64,000 bases of DNA, taken from NCBI RefSeq assembly GCF_965638725.1, contig NC_134963.1:10010501-10074500 (forward strand), read 5' to 3'. A program made the translations under genes and the position numbers. Shown piece by piece: positions 49,101-57,740 of the stretch; the first letter of the stretch is position 1, and every line of letters begins with the position of its first letter. This DNA comes from Aptenodytes patagonicus (taxonomy: Eukaryota; Chordata; Aves; Sphenisciformes; Spheniscidae). The notes beneath the pieces are model-generated. The model was given only the letters and a program-made list of their open reading frames with translations, made no database searches and was not told where the DNA came from.

Positions 49101-49543
49101 CCTGCCCAATCAGTCTGCTCATTACACTAACACGTTGTGTCACATTGGAGTTTGGGCCACGATTGCTCAGAGCACGGGCAACAGCCTTATCCGTTCTGTA
49201 AGCTACTTAACGCCTGACAGTTTATAAGAACTTTCACCTCATTTCAGAAACATGCCACAAACAAAATTCAATTTACATTCAATGTAAAACATAAGAATCA
49301 GAAAACGTGCGTTTACAGCTTCCATTTTATAACACAGCTAGGCGTCTAAGGAAAATACAAAACTCTACAAGCCTGATCATCTACTGTATTTTTATTTAAA
49401 AGTAAACATGAAACAGAGAGTTTCACATTTGTGCATCATGGTTAAAGCTCAAACTCTCTGCAGGATCCATCTTCAGAGACCAAGACAGTTCTGCTTACCT
49501 TGCTGTGCGTGCTAGACCCTCTCAGCAGGGGCTGGTACTCCAT
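36898..49543 (-). CDS. SLC2A11: SLC2A11-like facilitative sugar transporter (probable SLC2A11B), complete, 12 exons
   Basis: Twelve-helix membrane transporter of the class II GLUT family. Exons (minus): 49543-49499, 47529-47431, 45783-45623, 45010-44886, 44620-44491, 43239-43091, 41047-40860, 40383-40273, 40159-40058, 38533-38458, 38184-38057, 37101-36898; all GT-AG and in phase, 505 residues, as usual for GLUTs. Family marks: GGTFQYGYNVSIINAP in TM1, NET glycosylation site N55 in outer loop 1, GRK (101-103), PESPR (218-222), QQLSGINA (292-299, TM7), GRR (344-346), PETK (465-468). The best remembered match is GLUT11 (GGTFQFGYNLSIINAP). Unlike human GLUT11 it keeps QQLSGIN, which suggests the SLC2A11B paralogue known from fish and birds. 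The N terminus MEYQPLL holds an acidic-dileucine signal, as in GLUT8. The substrate is unknown. It shares a divergent promoter with CCDC117. Confidence 0.93.
38057..38184 (-). CDS. SLC2A11: SLC2A11-like exon 11 (TM10-TM11)
   Basis: Residues 397-438; GITNTLTAELFIQSSRPAAY then GGTVSWISFFTIGMLFPFIV. The PxPW of GLUT1 TM10 is absent, as in GLUT11. Donor GTAAGT. Confidence 0.94.
38458..38533 (-). CDS. SLC2A11: SLC2A11-like exon 10
   Basis: Residues 371-395, ELYSWVPYVSMTSVFAFILS then FGLGP. Acceptor TTCCAG, donor GTATTA; the split codon gives G396. Confidence 0.94.
40058..40159 (-). CDS. SLC2A11: SLC2A11-like exon 9 (loop 8, TM9)
   Basis: Residues 337-370, GLLIDYVGRRYLIIGGYLLM then TLWSIVLTFSLTYQ; the GRR motif marks the cytoplasmic loop. 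Acceptor CCACAG, donor GTGTAA. Confidence 0.93.
40273..40383 (-). CDS. SLC2A11: SLC2A11-like exon 8
   Basis: Residues 300-336, IYFYATYVFEQAGISAEKIP then YVTLGTGACECLTALTC. Acceptor TGTAG, donor GTAAGT. Confidence 0.94.
40860..41047 (-). CDS. SLC2A11: SLC2A11-like exon 7 (central loop, TM7)
   Basis: Residues 238-299: cytoplasmic loop RFHGSSEYGREMEDIQQE, KPKKPWQLF, and TM7 MTMGQQLSGINA. Acceptor TTTAG, donor GTAAGA. Confidence 0.95.
41890..41965 (-). mobile_element. Possible very short CR1 3'-end remnant
   Basis: CCAAACCAAGTCATAATCCG then AAAGGGACTTCATGGTCATC loosely follows the complement of a CR1 tail. The match is weak and based only on word order. Confidence 0.3.
43091..43239 (-). CDS. 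SLC2A11: SLC2A11-like exon 6 (TM6, PESPR)
   Basis: Residues 188-236, ELLGGETYWPLLLSSSCFPA through LPWFPESPRYLLIDRGDE. Acceptor TCCCAG, donor GTGACT. Confidence 0.94.
43593..43690 (-). mobile_element. Short CR1 3'-end remnant
   Basis: The plus strand reads AATCATTCAATAACTTAGGA then AAAGTCATCTGATCCCATCT, the complement of the CR1 3' terminus (AATCATAGAATNACTTAGGTTGGAAGGGACC...CATCTAGTCC). Diverged and short; right boundary uncertain. It lies in intron 5 of the transporter gene. Confidence 0.6.
44491..44620 (-). CDS. SLC2A11: SLC2A11-like exon 5 (TM4-TM5)
   Basis: Residues 145-186, IGLCVQPLYIGEVAPKHLRG then GMAMGSSIFLTGGILTGQII. Acceptor TTGCAG, donor GTTAGA. Confidence 0.95.
44886..45010 (-). 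CDS. SLC2A11: SLC2A11-like exon 4 (TM3)
   Basis: Residues 103-143, KGALLMNNIIAILASILMGI then GRFLIGINS; R102-K103 complete the GRK loop motif. Acceptor TTTAG, donor GTGAAT. Confidence 0.94.
45623..45783 (-). CDS. SLC2A11: SLC2A11-like exon 3 (outer loop 1, TM2)
   Basis: Residues 49-101, HIHRFLNETWTSRYHKELHP with N-glycosylation site N55, then the TM2 helix FSLGGLCGALTGG. Acceptor CTGCAG, donor GTGAGT. Confidence 0.94.
46811..47101 (+). mobile_element. CR1 LINE 3'-end fragment
   Basis: The plus strand reads GTGACAGGACGCGTGGGAAT (about 46813), CAGGGGAGGTTTAAACATGA, then GGACTAGATGATCATTGTAA and a terminal TTCTATTC-like tail. This is the usual avian CR1 3' end, 5' truncated to about 290 bp, in intron 2 of the SLC2A11-like gene and antisense to it. 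Confidence 0.85.
47431..47529 (-). CDS. SLC2A11: SLC2A11-like exon 2 (TM1)
   Basis: Residues 16-48, LPSWTLFLAVCAVGIGGTFQ then YGYNVSIINAPTQ, the GLUT11-type TM1 signature. Acceptor CTCTAG, donor GTAAAA, phase 0. Confidence 0.95.
48185..48700 (-). mobile_element. Ancient CR1 LINE fragment
   Basis: The plus strand begins AGATTCATAGGTTTTAAGGT, the complement of an old amniote CR1 3' end (AGATTCATAGATTTTAAGG...). It continues with ACATCCAGTTCAAATATTTA, TCTAACTTCAGCTGGACAC, and finally CTCATTCTTGGTCCAGTTCC, keeping the expected order. Strongly diverged; located in intron 1 of the SLC2A11-like gene. Confidence 0.55.
49499..49543 (-). CDS. SLC2A11: SLC2A11-like exon 1 (start codon)
   Basis: Fifteen codons, MEYQPLLRGSSTHSK, followed by donor GTAAGC, joining in phase to LPSWTLFLAV. 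E2-L7 form an ExxxLL dileucine motif. A candidate UTR acceptor (TTATTCCTGTAG) lies just upstream on the minus strand near 49600, and a possible 5' UTR donor (CAAG then GTAATC) reads down from about 49877. Confidence 0.82.
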
Positions 49544-49859
49544 TCTTAGTATGGGCTGAATTTGATTTCCTTTGCAAAATTTAGTAAACTACACTACAGG
49601 AATAAAAGGTGCCAAAGAAATGAAGTTATTATTGTATTAAAACACAGATTTTTGCCTTCCGTCTCCAGCCATTGGGATTCTTCTCAATGGTTCACGATTT
49701 TTTTATGACAGAGATGTTCAACTTTCATAAAGCCTTACGGCAGCTACAGAGAGCTTTCCCGTGTTTAATACCACAGCACACGCACTTTCTTCATTTAAGT
49801 CGGAGCAGAAAACACACCCGTTAGCCACCCGCTAGCTGCAGCTCTCGGCTACCAAAGAA

Positions 49860-51130
49860 AACGACAGGGCGATTACCTTGCGCGTCGGTGTCATACCTCC
49901 CGACAGCTCACGACTGCAGCGCTCGCTCGCTGCTTCCACACGGCTACAGACGGCGGAGCGGGGGAAAGCTGCGGACCGAGCTCCTCATCTGACTGGGATT
50001 TGGCTGCTCCGCGGGCGGCCCGCCCCAGCCCGGCGGTTCTGGCTGCCGTCCACGGCGATTACGCCAGGCCGCAGACAAAAGCTGATCTGTCTCCATGCTC
50101 CCTTGGGAGCCGGGGCTCGGCCGCGGCCGGGGAGGGCAGGGGCCTCTCGCTCCCGGCGGGGACAGCCCTGCCCTGCCCTGCCCCGCCCCGCCCCGGGGGT
50201 CCGTGCTGCCCCATGGCCGCCACGGCACCACCGCAGCCGCGGCGCTGGCGAGGGCTTCACGCCCCGCGAGCCGCCACCGCCCGGGACTACAGCTCCCGCC
50301 GCGCCCCGCGGGCCGCCGCCGCCCGGGACTACAACACCCATAGTGCCCGCGCCCGCCTTCTCCAAGCGCGGCGAAAGGCCTGGAAAGGACCTGGGCTCTG
50401 GCGGTGTCGTCCAGCTCCGGGCCCGGCCCGGCCCGGCGGTGAGCGCTCCGCGGCGCGAGCGGGCGGGCGGGCGGGCGAGCAGCTGTCGCCTGGTGTTGCG
50501 CCGGGGCGGGCCGGGCCCCGGTGGTGCCCGGGGCGGCCGGCGGTGCCGCTGGGCCGGCTCACCTGCGCCGCCGCGGCGCTCGCCAGCGCTGTTCAGCGCG
50601 GGTCTCCTGCGGGAGCGCCTCGGGCTGGGCCGGGCCGGCGCCGGCAGCGGGAGGGCGGCCTCGGGCCGGGGTCCCGGGGCGTCCCGCAGCACGGCGGGCG
50701 CCGGCCCCGGGCCCCCCTGAGGGGGCCGCCCCGCACGGTGGTGCGGACGGGCGGCGTTGATGTCCTCTTTCTCCCCGGCAGCAGGAAATGGCAGCGCTGG
50801 GCAGATCCTGTCGGGGCATCCCTGCGGGTCCTGCCGTGGAGTTCCCCCAGGCTCCGGCCGCTGCCCCTGACCGCCACGGCCCGCCGGCAGCCGCGCGGGA
50901 CGACCCGCAGCCTGGAGCCCTCGGCCACGGCCGTCTCCAGCCACCCATGATGATAATGGCAGGGAACGGAAGCGACGGTGCCGATGGCGGCGGTTCCTCC
51001 GGCCTGTATCTGCGAAGCAGCTTCGACGTTGCCTCTCTGGCTGCGCTTGGAAGTTACAACGAGGGCTTGACGGTCGCCCCGGTGGGCTCCTTCACGAGTG
51101 CGGCGCACCCGCAAGGCCTGCACCAGCAGC
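49860..51130. promoter_or_regulatory. Bidirectional CpG-island promoter of SLC2A11-like and CCDC117
   Basis: CpG-rich DNA between the divergent starts (transporter ATG 49543, CCDC117 ATG 50788). It carries two ACTAYRNNNCCCR motifs (50286-50298 and 50328-50340), a GCCCCGCCCCGCCCC GC-box cluster around 50180-50195, and candidate first-exon donors on each strand (GTGAGC at 50439 on plus; GTAATC below 49877 on minus). Long ORFs across it on both strands are compositional. Confidence 0.8.
50286..50340 (+). promoter_or_regulatory. Tandem pair of ZNF143/THAP11-type motifs
   Basis: ACTACAGCTCCCG (50286-50298) and ACTACAACACCCA (50328-50340) fit ACTAYRNNNCCCR, are in the same orientation and 42 bp apart. 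Each is preceded by a GCCCGGG context, suggesting a local duplication of about 42 bp. Confidence 0.6.
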
Positions 51131-51143
51131 AGGGCCACAGCCA
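50788..51143 (+). CDS. CCDC117: CCDC117 coding exon 1
   Basis: Residues 1-118 from [14 protein letters not shown] to QQQGHS; proline/alanine- then glycine/serine-rich. Donor GTAAGT after a split histidine codon. Confidence 0.88.
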
Positions 51144-54100
51144 GTAAGTGCAAAACCAGTTACCGCTGGAACGGGGAAGGAACGCATTTCCCAGCTGCAC
51201 TGGCCGTGTGAAATAAGTTTTCTTTTCAAGACGGGTTATAATTTGTTTTCTTCTAGTAGTGTTTCGCTTGTGCAATGTTAGAATTGTGTTGCGCTCGTCT
51301 TACGGCCTTGAAGTTTGTTGGTAGGGGATGAGAGCGCCTTCTAAAAGGAAAGAAATGGGATTAAGTTTACCAATATCTTGACATGCTTTTAAGCTCGTGT
51401 ACTTTTTTTACTTTTTTTTTTTTTCACTTGCGCTTTCTCATATGTGAGCACAAAAAACTTAAATTATTCCACAAAATGTTGTTCTTTGGTCATATTTAAT
51501 TTGAGTGTGTCACTGTGAGACAATGTATTAAGAGACTGAAGTTGGATCACGTGTTGCTTCTTGAAGCGTTTGAATTTTAGCAAAAATGGTCTTGCTCCTT
51601 GTGGAAAAAATAAATAACGTAAAGGAGGAGAAATTAGCACAGAATTCTGCTCAGAGAACTGAGTAATTACAGCCTCCTTTGACTTTCTTTGGAACAAAGT
51701 GGTCATTTATTGTCCCAAACTTCCATTCCCTTCACAGCTGGTGACGTACTGCAACTGTTGCTCTTAGCTGCAAGTGAAATTTTAAAAGGGAGGAAAATAT
51801 TGTTTGAAAATCTCAATGTCACTGGAAGATATAATTAGAAGCTAAATAACCATTTGTTTTTTTCTTTTGCAGTGTCTCTGTTCGCTGTGGAAAGAAGCAT
51901 AAGCTAGAAGAAGAGGCGGAAGGGTAAATTAAATTTGTCTTTTATAACCTGAAAAATCTTAATTTGCTTTTTGTTTTCTATAAAGATTTGAGCACATCTC
52001 ACCTACAACATATGCAGGAAGGGAAATTCTATCATTGTTTCCATTTGGAACTCTTCTCCTGAGTTGCACATAAGCCCAAATCCTTTTCAGTTACCTAATT
52101 AATTGTGTAGCACTGATTTTCTTGCATGGGTACCCACATTTTAATTAGAGCAATGTGGATTTATTTTCTTTGTGGAGGTTGTGTTTCCATAGTATGTCAA
52201 ATCTGTTGAAATGCACATGACTTTCTATAACACTTTTTCCTGTAGAATGACACATTTCTCTTTTGACAATTGTAAACTTATTTTGTTTCCTAGTTGTCCT
52301 GTGAGGAAGAAGAGACTGACAGGAGCCAAAAATTGCCCTTTGAATCCCAACACTGAAGAATGGATTCTCTGTGCAGGTCAGCAGGCAGCTGGGGAGGTAG
52401 CAAGTCAGTATGGTGGCAGCGGTCCTGAAACTGCCATGTTAGAAATTCCCTGTGAAGAAATGGATCAGACAATGGGGGAACAGCAATGCGAGGTTGCTCG
52501 CAGGAAGCTTCAGGAAATTGAGGACAGGTAAATGCAGGGATTGAGTAGACTGGCTTTGCTGAGCTTTCCCTTTTTTGGTGGGCATTAAGGGTTAAATCTA
52601 GCACTTAGCAGTGTGATAACACTACTGTAAGTCTGAGATGAACCTTCTGTTCAAGTGATTTCTTTTTCGGCTACCTGTGGTCGTACGAGTCTTGGGGCTG
52701 ATACTGTGGTCTGAAATTGAGGGTGCTAGAGCCAGAGATGCTGAATGAATAACTGCCTTTTCACAATCATTATGCAGCATATGTATACCATAATGGGGTT
52801 TTATGCTCTTTTGTGAGTATCCAGAGCTCAAATTTTAACTGATGTTATCTGGTCAGAATTGAGCTCAGCTTTTTTCAACCAATTGCAGCTTGTTCTGTGA
52901 TTAACACTTCTAAATGCTCAAGATAGATGTGAATTTGTCAGTGTAGAGAATAGCAGGAACCAGAGAGATCTCTCTGCACATATGCTATGAGACTGAGGTT
53001 CATCTTGCTCTTAAATACCAGATGGCTTGATGTTGGGGTAATGGGGTGGCTACGGGCAGTCTATTGCAATCATTTAATAAATGTCCTGTGCATTCTTGCC
53101 TTTGAAAGATTTCTGGGAATGTCACGTGTATACATCAGTTGATTGCAGTTGAGCTAGTATTCCGAAATATCTAAAATGACCACTGCAGACAGTTGTTAGA
53201 AAAGCCAAAAGTTATATAAATTATAAAACAAGATTTTTTTTTAGATGATTACTCCATAGATGATGCGTGAAGGGAAGCAAGGTACTGTTAGACTATTTTA
53301 TTTTTTCATGAGTCAATCAGAGTAGTGCTATATGTCTTTATTATCTGGCTATATCTGCATTACAAAGTCTGTTTTGGACCTCTCAAAGGATTGTTCCCCA
53401 TCCTTCCCAGATACTCTGCTAAATTTTCTTTAAAAGGTTTACCAAAAACAAAGGAGATGCCTCCAGTTTGTTCTAAATGCTTCAACTTTTTGTGCCGTTT
53501 TAATCTCTGAGAAATTGGTGCAGCGTCCTTAAAGGTTAAGAGCTGTATTCAGTAGCTTTTCAATAATTCTCAAAGTTAAGATATGGGGAATTGAGCAGGC
53601 GAAGCTACTGCATAACTGAGACTCACTCTTGTAATGTGACTGAATCATACGCTTTCCCCTGAAGTGAATTTATTTATTTTCTCTTAGCGTATGTCTGCAT
53701 TGCGCACTGCTGGACGATGCAGGGATAACAAAAGCTAGCTCAGGTACCAGAAGTGGCATAGCTGCTCAAGTGGCTTCTATGGTAACAGTCATTCTTAGGG
53801 TATATTGGCCCAAGAGGGACTCATGTTAACATGGCCCCGCTGCTTCTGGTACCCAGCCTAGGTCAGATATCTACACTGTACAATGCAGTGCACGTAGGTA
53901 TAACTGTAGTCTGCAGTGGATGTGCCTGTTAACAGTATGCTCAATAGTGTTTATCTCCCTCTTCCCCCTCCATTCCTAGGATAATTGATGAAGATGAGGA
54001 AGTTCATGCTGATGGAAATGTTAGCAATCTGCCCACTCTTATCCTGTCAGATACCCTTAAAAAAGGGATGAAGAGGGATTTTGGTGAAGTCCTGACAAAG

Positions 54101-54917
54101 AAAATAATAGAATCTATGTAAGTTCTGGAGGAAATCATGGTGCTATGTAGCTAACACATGCAAATGAAAAGAGAGACCCAGTCTCATGTTTGTGGAGATG
54201 TCCTTAATTACTGCATGATGCAGCCAACGTTGTATAACAGACCATTCATCTGGTCAAAAATAGGAAAAACTATCCTAATGTAAAAGAGAAGTAAGTGTAA
54301 CTGTAGTGGTCATCAAGCTGTCTGTTTTGTACTCCTCATTTTGTACAGAGTGAAATTTGTTGAATAAACCATTATATCTTGATTCTTATGTATGTGAGTT
54401 TCCAAAAGAAGGAGGTCCTGAAGCGTGACCGACAGTGGTCATCAAGTTTGGTGCAAAAGAATAGAAAGAAAATACAGGGTTAGAACTAGAAGTAATGGAA
54501 CTAGTTAAGGAAGAGGCAATTTAATAGGGGGAAAAAAAAAAAGGTATATGGATTCTGGAATATAGTTCCAGGCTAGCACAAAGGATGAAGATACTCACTG
54601 GTCTTCTGCATTTAATAGTCGTGATTGGAGAACTTAAATTTAACTAAGACTCCATCCCTTCTAGGAGCCGTCCTTCTATGGAGCTGGTGCTTTGGAAACC
54701 TCTTCCTGAATTTCTCACAGATAAACTGAAGTCTGTTTCTGTTAAGAACTTCAAGCAGCAGAGTACAGACGGATGTCAGGCTAAGCAGTCAACACCAAGA
54801 GCTGCTTTTGACCCACAGACTGAAACATTCCCTGAATCACAACAGACTGCCATGTCTCCAGATCCATATGCTAGTTTGGGAATCTCTGGGTGTGCAGAAG
54901 AAGAAATGGAATTGTAG
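50788..54917 (+). CDS. CCDC117: CCDC117, coiled-coil domain-containing protein 117, complete coding region
   Basis: Conserved vertebrate protein without a catalytic domain; published work links it to the cytosolic iron-sulfur assembly machinery and S-phase progression. Coding exons: 50788-51143, 51873-51923, 52294-52527, 53980-54117, 54665-54917; GT-AG and phase-consistent, 343 residues (human 279 as I recall). The start [12 protein letters not shown] matches human MAALGRPFSGLP. Residues 13-118 are low-complexity, Ala/Pro/Gly-rich and longer than in human. The conserved core begins [10 protein letters not shown], includes EEWILCAGQ and [20 protein letters not shown] with [13 protein letters not shown] (predicted short coiled coil), then [19 protein letters not shown] and the C-terminal EEEMEL. 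An acceptor lies just before the ATG (CCCGGCAG at 50774-50781), implying a noncoding first exon in the CpG island, probably ending at 50438. Confidence 0.95.
51873..51923 (+). CDS. CCDC117: CCDC117 coding exon 2 (51 bp)
   Basis: Residues 120-135, [16 protein letters not shown], matching human VSVHCKKKHKREEEE. Acceptor TTGCAG, donor GTAAAT. Confidence 0.9.
52294..52527 (+). CDS. CCDC117: CCDC117 coding exon 3
   Basis: Residues 137-213; [20 protein letters not shown], and [20 protein letters not shown], the most conserved segment. Acceptor CCTAG, donor GTAAAT. Confidence 0.95.
53688..53925. mobile_element. Palindromic DNA-transposon-like relic (MITE-like)
   Basis: In CCDC117 intron 3 an imperfect inverted repeat shares the core GGTACCAGAAG (53743-53753) with its complement CTTCTGGTACC (53843-53853), with partly matching flanks. 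The 5' edge GTATGTCTGCATTGC resembles the GTATGTCTACACTGC ends of old amniote palindromic hAT-like families, and CTACACTGTACAATGCAGTG occurs near the other edge. No coding sequence. Family and exact ends are uncertain. Confidence 0.45.
53980..54117 (+). CDS. CCDC117: CCDC117 coding exon 4
   Basis: Residues 215-259; [20 protein letters not shown], then [15 protein letters not shown]. Acceptor CCTAG, donor GTAAGT. Confidence 0.95.
54665..54917 (+). CDS. CCDC117: CCDC117 coding exon 5 (C terminus)
   Basis: Residues 261-343; [20 protein letters not shown] is almost the human sequence, and the protein ends EEEMEL before TAG. Acceptor TCTAG. Confidence 0.95.
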
Positions 54918-57740
54918 ATGCCAGATTTTAGACTGGAAGTGGTGAGCTTCTGATGTTTTTTGTTGCTGTTTTCTGATTCCTTCTTTCTTTCTGGTTTGAT
55001 GTGTGAATCTGAAGTTTTATTACTTGTTTTTGTTTTTCCTACTAACAATCATAAGAAGGTGGATTGGCCAGACACAACTTAAGGAAACTGAAAAAAACCC
55101 CAAGATTTCTGTACTCCAGTCTGTTAAATATTCTTGTTTTTACTGAGAAGGTAATCCAGAGGCCTTTGGAACAAGGAAGTAGCTTTCCATCTTGCTTAAT
55201 GGTGAATTATCCTCTTAATTGTCCTTGGTAAAGTATAAAAGCCAAATATTGAATGTAACTGTGGCTTAAGCCACATCTTTCACTTACTGAGCCATGAAGA
55301 CTTTGGTGCACATACTATGCTTGGTCAGTTAGTTTAATTTGAATTACAAAAAGGTATGGAAAGGAAGAAATACTTCTGAGTCTAGTCACAGATAGAAAAG
55401 CAATCCCTATGGAAATACAGCTTTTCACACTATTTCATCTATGGCTGTTTCATCTGTGGCTGGTTTGTACCTGATGTAAACTCAAATATAGAAATTATAC
55501 ATTCTGCAGCGTGGTAGGGAAGGAATGTTATAGCTGAGCATAAGCCTCTTGCTTTGTAGAAAGTAAAACCAGCTACTAACTTGCAAGATATCTCCTAACT
55601 TTAGTCATCTTTGGTTCACTGGCTCCTAAATTGTGTTTGTGGATTTTTGATGCCCTGCTCCCCAAATGATGCAAAGTCTGGAGAAAAGTGGTTCTCGGCC
55701 AATTGATTCACATTTTACATTGTGCTCTGATCCTTTGTATGCATCAAGTTGGAAAGTCAGTTCAAGATAGTGTAAGTTTTGATTAAATAAATGTCATCCT
55801 TTAATTTTGATAAACATGGTAAATAAATCAGATAACAGGGAGCTGATTTACTGGCGTAAAGAGGGTCAAATGCTGATTATTGTCTGTAACCAAGTCCCAG
55901 ACTTTGAGACTGCTGGCATTGGTGGTGAAGTAAAAAAGATGCTTGTATTCTTCCTGAGGGAATCTAGACTTAAAATTTAAGCCAGAACACGTGCCATTAA
56001 CATAATGTCACATAGTTAATACAGATGTATGCCAAAAGAATTTTGTGCCCTGCTTAGGGTGTTAAGAAAAGGAATCCTCGGTGAGTTATTGCTTGTACCT
56101 TTCCTCAATGCACAACAGCTCCATTATGCTTAAAACCCTTAAACGAGGCAGAGAACCTTATCTTCTGTTCTTAAGTCCTTGAGCTTTCTCAGAGATACCT
56201 GAATTGAGGCTTTTCGTAAGAAATTCCTTTCCAACTAATAGGTTCTTTTCAGAGTCTTAGCATCCCAGTCTGGTTTTGACATCTAGCTAACATAAAGGAG
56301 CAAGTACACAGTAATGCAGCTGTTTGCATAAGAAAATCTACTCTTCCTTTGCACAGCTAATTGATAACCTTTGTGATGGTATTTTTTACTGTTGAATAAC
56401 CCATAGTTGATAGTTTAAAATTAAGCTTCTCTTTTTGCAGTCATCCTTTCTTTTCTTTTGGCTGACAGCAGAAGCTTTGTTCAAAAGATACCCCTATTTG
56501 TTAAATCCTGTCTATCTTGCTGCTCTTGTCGAAGGTTGTTTGAAATTTGCTGACTCTTGCTAAAACATTTCAGAGCTTCACTAAAACCATTCCAACATTC
56601 GAATAGGTATTACTCTGGAAACTGGTGTATAACTTTACCATTCTGGAACTTTTATTAAATTGGAGAACATGTGCAGCTTTATCTTGCTATTATATCTAAT
56701 TTCATTTCAGGGTCTGCTATAAACCTCTTGCATGTACTGTGTAAAATTTCTTATGTATTGTTAGGCTGCTGAACGTGCTTAAAATCTACAACCTTTGACA
56801 TGCTACATTGCTTGAGTATAAAGTAAAGCAATGCAGTTTGGAGCAGGCTGCAGTCACTGCAGATAGAAAATGTGGTGCCTCCAAATAATTACCTGTTTTT
56901 AAGCTTGTGGGATTATAGTGAAAGTTCAAGGTTGGAACTGTTCTAGCTGATAGCTCTGAATCCTAAATAAACGCAAAAGAAATGATAAATCAAAAATTTG
57001 ATTAAACCATCTCGGCAACACTAAAATTGTGACAAAGGGTGTAGAAAACTGTTGGAGGCTTAAATACGTCAAATCTAGATGCAGGTTTTTTTCTTTTAAA
57101 AATGACAAATTGCATATCAAATTTGCAGAAGAAGAAATGTTTGTAGGTGGCTTTTAAGCATACTTTTTTCCTGTTATGTTTGTACCAAAGGTTGACTTTC
57201 AGAGGTGTATTTCCTCTTAATTGTTTGATGCTAATTCAGCATCACTGACCCCTGTTACTCTGCCATCTGAGACAAGAATATAGTGGTGGACTATTGACAA
57301 AGACCATGAGATGGGGAAAAAACTGTGTCCAAGAAACTTGCTTTGGTAGAAAACATTTATTTTATTTTTTTCATAATTCATTTCTGCCCTTGTGGTAGGA
57401 GAGAGCAGGGTTGAATCACTTAAATTGATGGGGGAGGAGAAGAGTGGGGCAGAGCAGGAATCAAGTATCTAGGAGGACTGAGCACGATTCTTGCTATAGC
57501 AATCCTTTGGAGAGGGTGAGAGAGAACAAGCTACTGGGTGTTTTCAAACTTCTGTATTTGTAACAGTTTCATTTGTTGTTGGCTTCCTTAAAAGACTTTT
57601 TATTAATGCTGTTTACAAGCGGGATGGCAAATGTGATGCAGTATTAGGAAAAACTTTATTTTGAGATATGGAAGATCTGATTCTGGTCTGTCTTCTCTTG
57701 GGACCAAATCACCCTTTGTATGTCAGTTTTCAATAAATTT
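54918..57740 (+). other. CCDC117: CCDC117 3' UTR and downstream region
   Basis: No coding exon. AATAAA occurs at 55786-55791, 55822-55827 and 57732-57737. The mammalian gene has a long 3' UTR, so any of these could be used; the first pair would give a UTR of about 0.9 kb. Confidence 0.5.

Noticed and set aside
36898-49543. Identification as GLUT5, GLUT7 or GLUT9 instead of GLUT11-type
   Set aside because: TM1 GGTFQYGYNVSIINAP and the C-terminal HKLNF segment fit GLUT11 best from memory; GLUT5-type has VNSP in TM1. No alignment could be run, so the subfamily stays an inference.
49878-50950. Frames of 280-319 codons between the transporter gene and CCDC117 on both strands
   Set aside because: CpG-island artefacts. 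The CCDC117 frame starting at 50788 is the one that matches the known protein.
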